NCBI GenBank assembly: GCA_963678705.1
Contig: OY783205.1
Span: forward strand, 2,852,001-2,916,000
From: Panorpa germanica
Taxonomy: Eukaryota > Arthropoda > Insecta > Mecoptera > Panorpidae
Direction of reading: 5' to 3'
DNA: 64,000 nt
Shown one piece after another: positions 12,901 to 25,700 of this stretch. Within the stretch, counting starts at the first letter, position 1. Each line of letters begins with the position of its first letter. The translations under genes and the position numbers were made by a program. Below the pieces are notes generated by a model, which had not been told where the DNA came from, searched no databases, and worked only from the letters and a program-made list of their open reading frames with translations.

Positions 12901-15900
12901 GACGCCAAAAGTCTTAGAATTTTTTTCTCTACGAAATAGGAAATTTTTAAAAACTTCCCTGGAGCCGTTTTCGAGATGCCATACAAAATTCGAACCAAAC
13001 ATATAAGAATATAAGATCACTAGCTTTTACCCCCGTCGCAAGCGACGTTTGTTTTTTGTGAGTGGCTTGAATTTCAAGTCAAAATTTAATTTTTAAATTG
13101 AAATAATAAATAAACTTGTCCTATATTGATTTAACATTTAATAACAATTAGTTTTTCATACAAACTGACTAAGAAAATACATTTTTTATATCAAAATAAA
13201 AAATATTTTGAATTTATGCGATATTTGAACAACTTTTTTTCAAAATTTGGGATTTTTTTTTCGATTCGTAAATAAGTTGCCAAGGTTAGGCTATATATAA
13301 AATTTCAACTTTCTAGCACAATTTTTACTCTCGGCAAATACTGCCCCCGTGCCCCCCAATGAAATTTTAAAATTTTAAATTTTTTTTTTATTAATAATAT
13401 ACTTAATTATTCTAGAATCCAGAAAATGAATTTTCTCCAAAGTTCCCTACCGGGCCCCCGAATTTCTTTACCCCCCCCCTTTTTCAATTTTTGAATTTCT
13501 AATTTTTGAGAAATGTCAGCACTGAATACCTTAATACACATGCAAAATTTCAACTTTCTATCTTATACGAATTAAAAGTAATACAGCAAAAAAGGGATCA
13601 CTTTTTTTCCAGTTTTTCCAAAATTACGGGTTTCCAGGAAATTCAGGGAAAAATCCGGGGACGCCAAAAGTCTTAGAATTTTTTTCTCTACGAAATAGGA
13701 AATTTTTAAAAACTTCCCTGGAGCCGTTTTCGAGATGCCATACAAAATTCGAACCAAACATATAAACATCCTATATTATAATGTCCCAGGTGTATATTTA
13801 TATTCTTATCCTATATTATAATGTCCCAGGTGTATATTTATATTCTTATAGTCTTATATTCTTATATTCTTATCATCCTATATTATAATGTTCCAACTGT
13901 ATGTTTATTTTCTTATATTCTTATATTCTTATATTCTTATGATCTTATATGTTTGGTACTGAATTTTGTATGGCAGCGCGAAAACGGCTCCAGGGAAGTT
14001 TTTAAAAATTTCCTATTTCGTAGAGAAAAAAATTCTAAGACTTTTGGCGTCCTCGGATTTTTCCCTGAATTTCCTGGAAACCCGTAATTTTGGAAAAACT
14101 GGAAAAAAAGTGAACCCTTTTTTGCTGTATTACTTTTAATTCGTAAAAGATAGAAAGTTGAAATTTTGAATGTGTATTAAGGTATTCAATTCTGACATTT
14201 CTCAAAAATTAGAAATTCAAAAAGTGAAAAAGGGGGGGTTGAAGAAATTCGGGAGCCCGGTAGGGAACTTTCGAGAAAGTTCATATTCTGGATTCTAGAA
14301 TAATTATGTATATTATTAATAAAAAAAAATTCAAAATTCCAAAATTTTATTTGGGGGCACGGGGGCAGTATTTGTCGAGAGTAAAAATTGTGCCAGAAAG
14401 TTGAAATTTTGTATCTAGGCTAATCTTGGTAACTTATTTACGAATCGAAAAAAAAAATCCCAAATTTTGAAAAAAAGTTGGTCAAATAACGCATAAATTG
14501 AAAATATTTTTTATTTTCATTAAAAAAATATTTTTTTTAGTCAATTTATATGTGTGGCGAGTTTATTTATTATTTCAATTTAAAAATAGAATTAAATATG
14601 AAATGTAATTACGAATTATTTTATTGGATTCAAATCATACACGACAAAAGGACGTCGCATTGCGACGGGGGTAAACTCTAGGGATCTTATATTCTTATAT
14701 AATGTTCCAACTGTATGTTTATTTTCTTATATTCTTATATATCATATATTATAATGTCCCAGGTGTTTGAATCTATTCTTATATGTTTATATTCTTATAT
14801 TCTTATATGTTTATATGTTTGGTACTGAATTTTGTATGGCAGCGCGAAAACGGCTCCGGCGATCTTTTTGTAAATTTCCTATTTCGTAGAGAAAAAAATT
14901 CTAAGACTTTTGGCGTCCCCGGATTTTTCCCTGAATTTCCTGGAAACCCGTAATTTTGGAAAATCTGGAAAAAAAGTGATTCCTTTTTTGCTGTATTACT
15001 TTTAATTCGTAAAAGATAGAAAGTTGAAATTTTGCATGTGTATTAAGGTATTCAATGCTGACATTTCTCAAAAATTAGAAATTCAAAAATTGAAAAAGGG
15101 GGGGCTGATGAAATTCGGGGGCCCGTTAGGAAACTTTGGAGAAAGTTCATATTCTGGATTCTAGAATAATTAAGTATATTATCAATAAAAAAAAATTCAA
15201 AATTTCAAAATTTTATTTGGGGGCACGGGGGGCAGTAATTTCCGAGTGTAAAAATTGTGCAAGAAAGTTGAAATTTTTTATATAGGCTAACTTTGGTACC
15301 TAATTTACGAATCGAAAAAAAAATTCCCAAATTTTGAAAAAAAGTTGGTCAAATAACGAACAAATTTAAAATATTTTTTATTTTGTAAAAAAAAAAAAAT
15401 TTTTTTAGTCAGTTTATATGTGTGGCGAGTTTATTTATTATTTCAATTTAAAAATAGAATTAAATATGAAATGTAATTACGAATTATTTTATTGGATTCA
15501 AATCATACACGACAAAAGGACGTCGCATTGCGACGGGGGTAAACTCTAGAGATCTTATATTCTTACATGTTTGGTAGCAAATTTTGTATGGCAGCGCGAA
15601 AACGGCTTAGTCAATGTTTTTGAAAATTGCCTGTTTTGTAGAGAAAATTTTTTTAAGACTTTTGGCGTCTCCGGATTTTTCCCTGAATTTCCTGGAAACC
15701 CGTAATTTTGGAAAAACTGGAAAAAAAGTGTGACTTTTTTGCTGTATTACTTTTAATTCGTAAAAGATAGAAAGTTGAAATTTCGCATGTGTATTAGGGT
15801 ATTTTATGCTGACATTTCTCAAAAATTAGAAATTCAAAAATTGAAAAAGGGGGGGTTGAAGAAATTCGGGGGCCTGGTAGAAAACTTTGGAGAAAGTTCA

Positions 15901-18900
15901 TATTCTAGATTTTAGAATAATTAAGTGTATTATTAATAAAAGAAAAATTCAAAATTTCAAAATTTTATTTTGGGGCACGGGGAGCAGTAATTTCCGAGTG
16001 TAAAAATTGTGCTAGAAAGTTGAAATTTTGTATATAGGCTAACCGTGGTAACTTATTTACTAATCGAAAAAAAATCCCAAATTTTGAAAAAAAGTTGGTC
16101 AAATAACGCATGAATTGAAAATATTTTTTATTTTGATATAAAAAATATATTTCCTTAGTCAGTTTGAATGAAAAATTAATTGTTATAATATGTAAAATTA
16201 ATATAGGACGAATTTATTTATTATTTCAGTTTAAAAATGGAATTAAATTTTGACATGAAATTCAAGCCACACACAAAAAACAGACGTCGCTTGCGACGGG
16301 GGTAAAAGCTAGTATATTATAATGTCCCAGGTGTATATTTATATGTTTATATGTTTGGTTCAAATTTTGTATGGCATCTCGAAAACGGCTCCAGGGAAGT
16401 TTTTGAAAGTTTCCTATTTCATAGAGAAAAAAATTCTAAGACTTTTGGCGTCCCTGGATTTTTCCCTGAATTTCCTGGAAACCCGTAATATTGGAAAAAC
16501 TGGAAAAAAAGTGATCCCTTTTTTGCTGTATTACTTTTAAGTCGTAAAAGATAGAAAGTTGAAATTTTGCATGTGTATTAAGCTATTTAAGGCTGATATT
16601 TCTCAAAAATTAGAAATTCAAAAATTGAAAAAGGGGGGGTTAAAGAAATTCGGGGGCCCGGTAGGAAACTTTGGAGAAAGTTCATATTCTGAATTCTAGA
16701 ATAATTAAGTATATTATTAATGAAAAAAAATTCAAAATTTCAAAATTTTACTTGGGGGCACGGGGGCAGTATTTTCCGAGAGTAAAAATTGTGCTAGAAA
16801 GTTGAAATTTTGTATATAGGCTAACCTTGGTAACTTATTTACGAATCGAAAAAAAAATTTCCAAATTTTGAAAAAAAGTTGGTCAAATAACGCATAAATT
16901 GAAAATATTTTTTATTTTGATTAAAAAAATATATTTTTTAGTCAATTTATATGTGTCAATGTATATGTGCGAGTTTATTTATTATTTCAATTTAAAAATA
17001 GAACAGTGAAATATGAAATTTAATTACGAATTATTTTATTGGATTCAAATGATACCCGCCAAAAAGACGTCGCATTGCGACGGGGGTAAACTCAAGTATA
17101 TTATAATGTCCCAGGTGTATATTTATATTCTTATATGTTTATGTGTTTATATGTTTGGTTCGAATTTTGTATGGCATCTCGAAAACGGCTCCAGGGAAGT
17201 TTTTAAAAATTTCCTATTTCGTAGAGAAAAAAATTCTAAGACTTTTGGCGTCCCCGGATTTTCCCCTGAATTTCCTGGAAACCCGTTATTTTGGAAAAAC
17301 TGGAAAAAAGTGAGCCCTTTTTTGCTGTATTACTTTGAGTTGGTAAGAGATAGAAAGTTGAAATTTTGCATGTGTATTAAGGTATTCAATGCTGACATTT
17401 TTCTAAAATTAGAAATTCAAAAAGTAAAAAAGGAGGGGTTGAAGAAATTCGGGGGCCCGGTAGGGAACTTTGGAGAAAGTTCATATTCTGGATTCTAGAA
17501 TAATTAAGTATATTATTAATAAAAGAAAATTCAAAATTTCAAAATTTTATTGGGGGGCACGGGGGCAGTATTTGCCGAGAGTAAAAATTGTGCTAGAAAG
17601 TTGAAATTTTGTATATAGGCTAACCTTGGTAACTTATTTACGAATCAAAAAAAAAAATCCCAAATTTTGAAAAAAAGTTGGTCAATTAACGCATAAATTG
17701 AAAATATTTTTTATTTTGATAAAAAAAAAATATTTTTTTAATCAATTTATATGTGTGTATATGTGCGCGAGTTTATTTATTATTTCAATTTAAAAATAGA
17801 ACAGTTAAATATGAAATTTAATTACGAATTATTTTTTGGATTTAAATAATACACGCCAAAAAAACATCGCTTTGCGACGGGGGTAAACCTTAGACTTTAA
17901 AAGAGACTTTAAAGAGAAAAAAATCTAAGACTTCTTGCGTCCCCGGATTTTTCCCTGAATTTCCTGGAAACCCGTAATTTGGGAAAAAATGGAAAAAAAG
18001 TGAGCCCTTTTTTGCTGTATTACTTTTAATTCGTAAATTATAGAAAGATGAAATTTTGCATGTGTATTAAGGTATTCAATGCTGACATTTCTCAAAAATT
18101 AGAAATTCAAAAATTAAAAAAGGGTGGGTTGAAGAAATTCGGGGGCCCGGTAGGAAACGTCAAAGAAAGTTCATATTCTAAATTCTAGAATAATTAAGTA
18201 TATTAACAATAATAGAAAATTCAAAATTTTATTTGGGGCACGGGGGACAATATTTTTCGAATGTAAAAATTGTGCTAGAAAGTTGAAATTTTGTATATAG
18301 GCTAACCTTGGTAACTTATTTACTAATCAAAAAAAATCCCAAATTTTGAAAAAAAGTTGGTCAAATAACGCATAAATTGAAAATATTTTTTATTTTAATA
18401 TAAAAAATATATTTTCTTGGTCAGTTTGTATGAAAAATTAATTGTTATTATATGTAAAATTAAATAGGACGAGTTTATTTATTATTTCAATTTAAAAATG
18501 GAATTAAATTTTGACATGAAATTCAAGCCACACACAAATAACAGACGTCGCTTGCGACGGGCGTAAAAGCTAGTATTCTTATATTCTTATATTCTTATAA
18601 TCTTATATGTTTATATGTTTGGTTCGAATTTTGTATGGCATCTCGAAAACGGCTCCAGGGAAGTTTTTAAAAATTTCCTATTTCGTAGAGAAAAAAATTC
18701 TAAGACTTTTGGCGTCCCCGGATTTTTCCCTGAATTTCCTGGAAACCCGTAATTTTGGAAAAACTGGAAAAAAGTGATCCCTTCTTTGCTGTATTACTTT
18801 TAATTCGTATAAGATAGAAAGTTGAAATTTTGCATGTGTATTAAAGTATTCAATGCTGACATTTCTCAAAAATTAGAAATTCAAAAATTGAAAAAGGGGG

Positions 18901-21900
18901 GGTTAAAGAAATTCGGGGGCCCGGTAGGAAACTTTGGAGAAAGTTCATATTCTGAATTCTAGAATAATTAAGTATATTATTAATAAAAAAAAATTCAAAA
19001 TTTCAAAATTTTATTTGGGGGCACGGGGGCAGTATTTTCCGAGAGTAAAAATTGTGCTAGAAAGTTGAAATTTTGTATATAGGCTAACCTTGGTAACTTA
19101 TTTACGAATCGAAAAAAAAAATTCCAAATTTTGAAAAAAAGTTGGTCAAATAAAGCATAAATTGAAAATATTTTTTATTTTGATAAAAAATATATTTTTT
19201 AGTCAATTTATATGTGTCAATGTGTGTGTGTACTGTGTATATGTGCGCGAGTTTATTTATTATTTCAATTTAAAAATAGAGTTAAATATGAAATGTAATT
19301 ACGAATTATTTTATTGGATGCAAATCATACACGCCAAAAAGACGTCGCTTTGCGACGGGGGTAAACTTTAGACTTTAATAAAGACTTTAAAGAGAAAAAA
19401 TTTCTAAGACTTTAGGCGTCCCATAGAACAAGTTAAATATTTGAATTTCAAAATGGAAATTAAATTTGACATGAAATTAAAGCCATACACAAAAGGCAGA
19501 CGTCGCTTGCGACGGGGGTAAAAGCTAGTATAAGAATATAAATATACACTTGGGACATTATAATATACTTGAGTTTACCCCCGTGGCGTGTATCATTTGA
19601 ATCCAATAAAATAATTCGTAATTAAATTTCATATTTAACTGTTCTATTTTTAAATTGAAATAATAAATAAACTCGCGCACATATACACACATATAAATTG
19701 AGTAAAAAAAAATTATTTTTTTATCAAAATAAAAAATATTTTCAATTTATGCGTTATTTGACCAACTTTTTTTCAAAATTTGGGATTTTTTTTTTCGATT
19801 CGTAAATAAGTTACCAAGGTTAGCCTATATACAAAATTTCAACTTTCTAGCACAATTTTTACTCTCGGAAAATACTGCCCCCGTGCCCCCAAATAAAATT
19901 TTGAAATTTTGAATTTTTTTTCATTAATAATATACTTAATTATTCTAGAATTCAGAATATGAACTTTCTCCAAAGTTTCCTACCGGGCCCCCGAATTTCT
20001 TTAACCCCCCCTTTTTCAATTTTTGAATTTCAAATTTTTGAAAAATATCAGCCTTAAATAGCTTAATACACATGCAAAATTTCAACTTTCTATCTTTTAC
20101 GACTTAAAAGTAATACAGCAAAAAAGGGCTCACTTTTTTTCCAGTTTTTTCAAAATAACGGGTTTCCAGGAAATTCAGGGAAAAATCCGGGGACGCCAAA
20201 AGTCTTAGAATTTTTTTCTCTACGAAATAGGCAATTTTCAAAAACTTCCCTGGAGCCGTTTTCGAGATGGCATACAAAATTTGAACCAAACATATAAACA
20301 TATAAGAAAATAAGAATATAAGAATATAAGAATATAAATATACACCTGGGACATTATAATATATGATAAGATCATAAATATACACCTGGGACATTATAAT
20401 ATATGATAAAATCCAACCAACAAAACTCATATGGACTCATTTCTTATATACGAGTACATCCTAAATACATTTCGGAATGGGCTTGTGTCCTATGTCTTAA
20501 TTTCTATAAAAGTGTACTATATATTGATAAAGTGGGTTACTAGAACCTCAAATGTTCAATTATTTTTTAATAACTTCTTATATGTTAAGAGATATTAACA
20601 ATTAAAAAAGTCATTTTGTCTCTTTAATTATTAAAGGGATTCAACGTTGTAAACATTCCAAGTGCATGTGACATCACAAACCTTGTGTAAGGTTACCAAC
20701 CTTACAGATCATAAATCTCTGCTATATGTATTTATATATCAAAATATCAAATATTATTTACAGCTATTTCAAGGAATAATAAAATTTCAATACTATGTCT
20801 TCTGCCTTAGCAGGGTTAAATAAAATAAAAACTTATTATTCTTTGATTTGACTTGATTATTTGACTACCAACAGCTACAGAACATTACCACAGCACTGAC
20901 CTACTCAACAAATAACTGACGTTAAAATGCATTTCACGTCATACAAATATGGCCGACCATTTCTAACGCTAAAACTACAATTCAAACTTCTAATTGCTAT
21001 ATCTCCGTCAATATTTAGATATTCAATAAAATAGACAATTGAAAAATTGCCAACCAAAAAATGAGGACACAAGCCCATTGCCAACCAGCACAATACGCAT
21101 TTACACAACATAGCCGCAGTAAACTAGCCGTGACTTAAACACTTATAATAAGTCCATTTAGTTAGATTACATGTGACATTACAAAGCTTATGGACCATCC
21201 TCCCCCTATAGTCATATCTAGCTACAATTTGTGGACTCTCTCCCACCTCCCCACTTCGTGACACGTAATAATAGATGATCCATTATGTATTTTCAACTAC
21301 ATCTTAAACGATTAACGACTGACGAAACTGCAGCATTTATAATGGGTCTTCACTTCGAGTTATCTGCTTACCTCAAATAGTCGAACTCCTGTAAACAGTT
21401 CTCCCAAAATGCACCCGCAGGACCAAATATCGACCCCATGTCCATACCATACGTCACCAAGGATAAGTTCTGGAGAACGGTAACCCATGGTAGCAACCTG
21501 TAAATGTTATGACACTATAATAAAACCCAAGTAGAAAATCAATGACACTAAAGGTCTAAACACAGTGATATGGACCCTCACCGCACCGCGTCCTCTTTTT
21601 CGAGACCAATTACTATAGTATTTTATTAGCAGAAGGGGTACATTTACCGTAAAAGGCGGTACACCAAAAGAAATATCTACATATATATTTCCTGTATATG
21701 ATAACAGAGTATAAAATACTTCACTAGATATCTGTTTTGAGTATTTCTATATATGTGTGTGTTCACATCTATATGAACAGGAGTCGGGCCTTACGTCTCT
21801 GGGCCTGTATTTATATGTTGACGTTTTCACTGCGAAGTAGTACTCTTAGGCCGTCCGCACATGGGTCGACTGATTGCAAACGCGAGCCCCGAATCGCCCC

Positions 21901-22664
21901 GAACCGAATGAGAATGAAACTGTGTTGTTAGTGAGAGAACGTGTATACGAGTGAAAGAACACACACGGCACGAAACTAAACTGATATGTAATAGGTTTAG
22001 AGCACGTTTTGAGCGACTGTATTTCTAGGTCGCAGGGCAATTACGTTGCATCCTGTTGATGGAGACATCATGAGCAGAGATGTGTACAAATACTATTCAA
22101 AAGTATTTAAATACATACATACATACAAATACGGCACGATAAAATACCCTGTAATGCTATTGTTAAAAATTCTATAGATTCACGAAACACTGCTCGACAT
22201 GGCTAATTTTTCGCTTTCGTTGGAAACTTCGTTTGCGGCTAGTTTGCAAACTCGACGTTTCCAACGAAAACGAAAAACGAGCCATGTCGAGCCATGTTTC
22301 GTGACTCTATAGAAATTTACTCTTATACTTTAGACTCTATAGAAATTTACTCTTTACTACTATAGACTCTATATTATGCGGAGCGGAGTCCGCATAACAC
22401 TTTTCAAGCCATTGCTTCGCTTGAACGGTATTTTATTCCATTAAAAACCAATGCTTTATCAACACACGAAATTCAGATTTTACCATTGTTTTGAAAATTA
22501 TAAAAGTAGCGTCACTCTTAGCACAATAACTCACAAACTACTGAATAGAATATCATGAAATTTTAACAGCTGTCTTTTGAAGGTTAGTATTAACTGAAAA
22601 AAAGGTGACTGCAATAAAACTAGCGCCATCTATGTGTTAGGCCCGGGACTTTTCAGCCCATGTG

Positions 22665-22704
<40 letters not shown>

Positions 22705-25700
22705 CATTATTATATCGTATTGTGAGATATTTGTGTATATATATATGTATATGTATGTAGGTTGTAAAAATAAATCGAGCATACAAAGTAATCATAACTA
22801 TAACACCCGATATAGCACATGCAAAAAAATTTAGCGCATGCAAAACCAAATCAGTTTTTTTTCGTTCGAGCTTGCGCATTCTCTCACTAACAACACAATT
22901 CCATTCTCATTCGGTTCGGGTAGATTCGGGACTCACGTTTGCAGTCAGCCGACCAATGTACGGACGGCGTAAATGTATAAACTAATACACTAATACCTTA
23001 ATATTTGATCTAGAAAGAAGGGAAAAAGACGACGCGGTCCATCTCACTGTATTTCGACCTTTAGGAGGCCCACTTTACCTGAGTTGTATACGGACGTTTA
23101 TTTTCAAAACGCTGCATGCGGGAGATTCCAAAGTCTGCTAACTTCACTTCACATCTGTCACATAAAGACATATAATTAGAATCCCGTGTTGATCCAGTGA
23201 AATAAGGATTCACTCTCGGAACGAAATGTAATATGTTAAAAACTTATATAAATCTAAGTTAACTCAAAAGTCACATAGAATCTCGTGTACACAAGTCTTA
23301 ATTGCCAATGCTCAAAGGTCACAATTTTGTTTGTATATACGAGGCGGGTTCTTTAAGTAAGTACCGTTTTGGAATTAAAAAAAGACGTGCAAAGATATCG
23401 CAATAATTTTATTTTACATGAAAGCCTGTACCTTAATCTACTTTTCTACATAATTTCCGTGAATATTGAGGCACTTGTCATAACGTGGCACCAGTTTTTG
23501 AATACCCTCCTCATAAAATTCTGCCGCCTGACTTGTTAACCACTGTATCACAACTGTTTTGACTTCGTTATCGTCTTGAAGACGCTGACCACCCAGGTGT
23601 TTCTTCAAGTGCAGGAACAAATGGTAGTCGCTGGGCGCCAGATCAGGGCTGTATGGAGGATGATCTAGAGTTTCCCATTTAAAAGATTTGATGAGATCTT
23701 TGGTCCGATTAGCCACATGTGGACGGGCATTGTCATGCAGCAAAACGATACCCTTACTCAACTTGCCACGTCTTTTGTTCTGGATTGCACGACGCAGATT
23801 GTTCAATGTCTCACAATAAGACGCTGCATTGATTGTCTCATTACGAGGCAGAAACTCCACTAGCAATACTCCTTTTTTGTCCCAAAAAACTGTGCACATG
23901 ATTTTCCGGGCAGAAATTGTTTGCTTAAACTTCACTCTTTTGGGTGATGATAAATGTCGCCATTCCATGGATTGTTGTTTTGATTCTGGTGTGACGTAGG
24001 CCACCCATGTTTCGTCACCAGTAACAATTTGGTCTAAAAAATCTTCACCTTCATTGAGGTACCGCTCAAGGAAAGTCAATGCACTGCCTAAACGTTGGGT
24101 TTTGTGCAAATCCGTCAACATTTTTGGAACCCAACGTGAACACAATTTCCGGTAATTCAAGTTCTCGGTCACAATGCGATACAAAACACTACGAGAATAT
24201 TAAGGAAACCAGTCGCACATTGATGAAATTGTAAAGCGTCTGTTTTCTCTCACCTTTTCTTCCACTTTCTGCACAAAATCTTCATTAAAGACCGAAGGAC
24301 GCCCACTCCGTTCTTCATCATGCACATTTGTGCGGCCATCTTTAAATGCTCTCACCCATTTCCTTACCATTCCATCACTCATAATGTTTTGTCCGTAAAC
24401 TTCACAGATCTCACGATGAATATCGATCGGTTTTACGCCTTTAGGACTAAGAAATCGTATAACAGCCCGTACTTCACAATCGGCGGGACTCACGATTGTC
24501 GGAGGCATCTTAAACACTCAGTAAACAACGTATACAATGAAGAATCAGACTGTAATGGCGTCAGTGAGTAGACAAGAGATGTAGGTAACCAGCGCGCAAA
24601 GGCGGAAACGCAAAACGGTACTTACTTAAAAAACATGCCTCGTATCTTGCTTCCTATGCCATAAATGACAGGATAGAATAGGGTAATGCTATCACGCGTC
24701 CATAAATTACGTAACACAAATTTCCTGCTGTTCCGACTCCTTTTTGAAACCTACTCCACCACTTTGCATGTGACTTCACAACGCTTCTGACCACTACCCC
24801 CATTGTCACATTCAAAGCGATGGCCACGGCGGCCGTACTCGTATAAATTTCCTGCTGTTCCGACTCCTTTTTGAAACCTACTCCACCATTTTGCATGTGA
24901 CTTCACAACGCTCCTGACCACTACCCCCATTGTCACATTCAAAGCGATGGCCACGGCGGCCGTACTCGTATAAATTTGATGTCTAAGTAACCGCTTAACA
25001 TATTTTAATTATTTTCACGGTAAATGAAAGCTGATTAAATTACTACTAGCTGATAATAAAGTTTATGAACTACAATATTCTCCAATGTACAAAAACGGAG
25101 GCCTGCAGAAATAATTTATATAGAGCTATAGAAAAAAATGGAGTGGTGTTGCCAACGACCCTACAAACAATTTTGATCGGAATCCAATTAGATGCGAATC
25201 GTATCACTCTGAATGGTGATTGGAATCCTATTAGACATTAGTGGGACATTACATGAAGCTTTGGACAGCATGTCTGCACCGTCCGGAACGCTCCGTACCC
25301 CCTCTAATTGCCTTCCTAATACTTTCCAAACGAGATTTACCGAGGTGCAAGTCGTGCTACTACCTAGTACTACCACAGTATTAACATATGTTCTCCCGAA
25401 ACGCTGTGTCACTACTGTCTAACCGCTCTCTGATACGAGATTGCTAAGATACGACAAATTGTTTGTAGGGGAGTATGCAGGAACACCTGAGATATCCGAG
25501 ATGGCCGGTGGGTTAGTGATAGACAGGATATGGAATATAACATGTTTAAAACTATAGGTGTAATAATAAATAAAATGTTAATATGGAAAATGTAAATAAA
25601 GGAAGCCCGGTGAATTATTCATTAAAAAAATAGAAACAACAATATTTTTTCTAAAAACCTGTTGTTTTTCGAACAGACACAAGAATTTGACACGTGTCCA

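Larger units (their letters stand above)
21849..22971. mobile_element. Non-autonomous DNA transposon with about 100-bp TIRs
   Basis: The left end (GGCCGTCCGCACATGGGTCG onward) is the inverse of the right end (which reads outward ACGCCGTCCGTACATTGGTCG) with about 85-90% identity for roughly 100 bases, including GAACCGAATGAGAATG and TTGTTAGTGAGAGAA in both. The interior has no transposase; it holds a foldback (22186-22305), short direct repeats of AGACTCTATAGAAATTTACTC and a TA microsatellite. It lies in the 1.6-kb intron between kinase exons 6 and 7. Confidence 0.75.

Noticed and set aside
8312-20410. Regularly spaced short palindromes resembling a CRISPR array.
   Set aside because: Spacing is about 780 bases, the intervening sequence is itself repeated rather than unique, and the setting is a eukaryotic intron.
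8910-20430. Many ORFs of 60-160 codons in the array with nearly the same peptide ([17 protein letters not shown] and similar), looking like a small gene family.
   Set aside because: They appear on both strands and in shifted frames, follow the repeat units exactly, and change by frameshifts between copies. Similarity comes from the DNA repeat, not from selection on protein.
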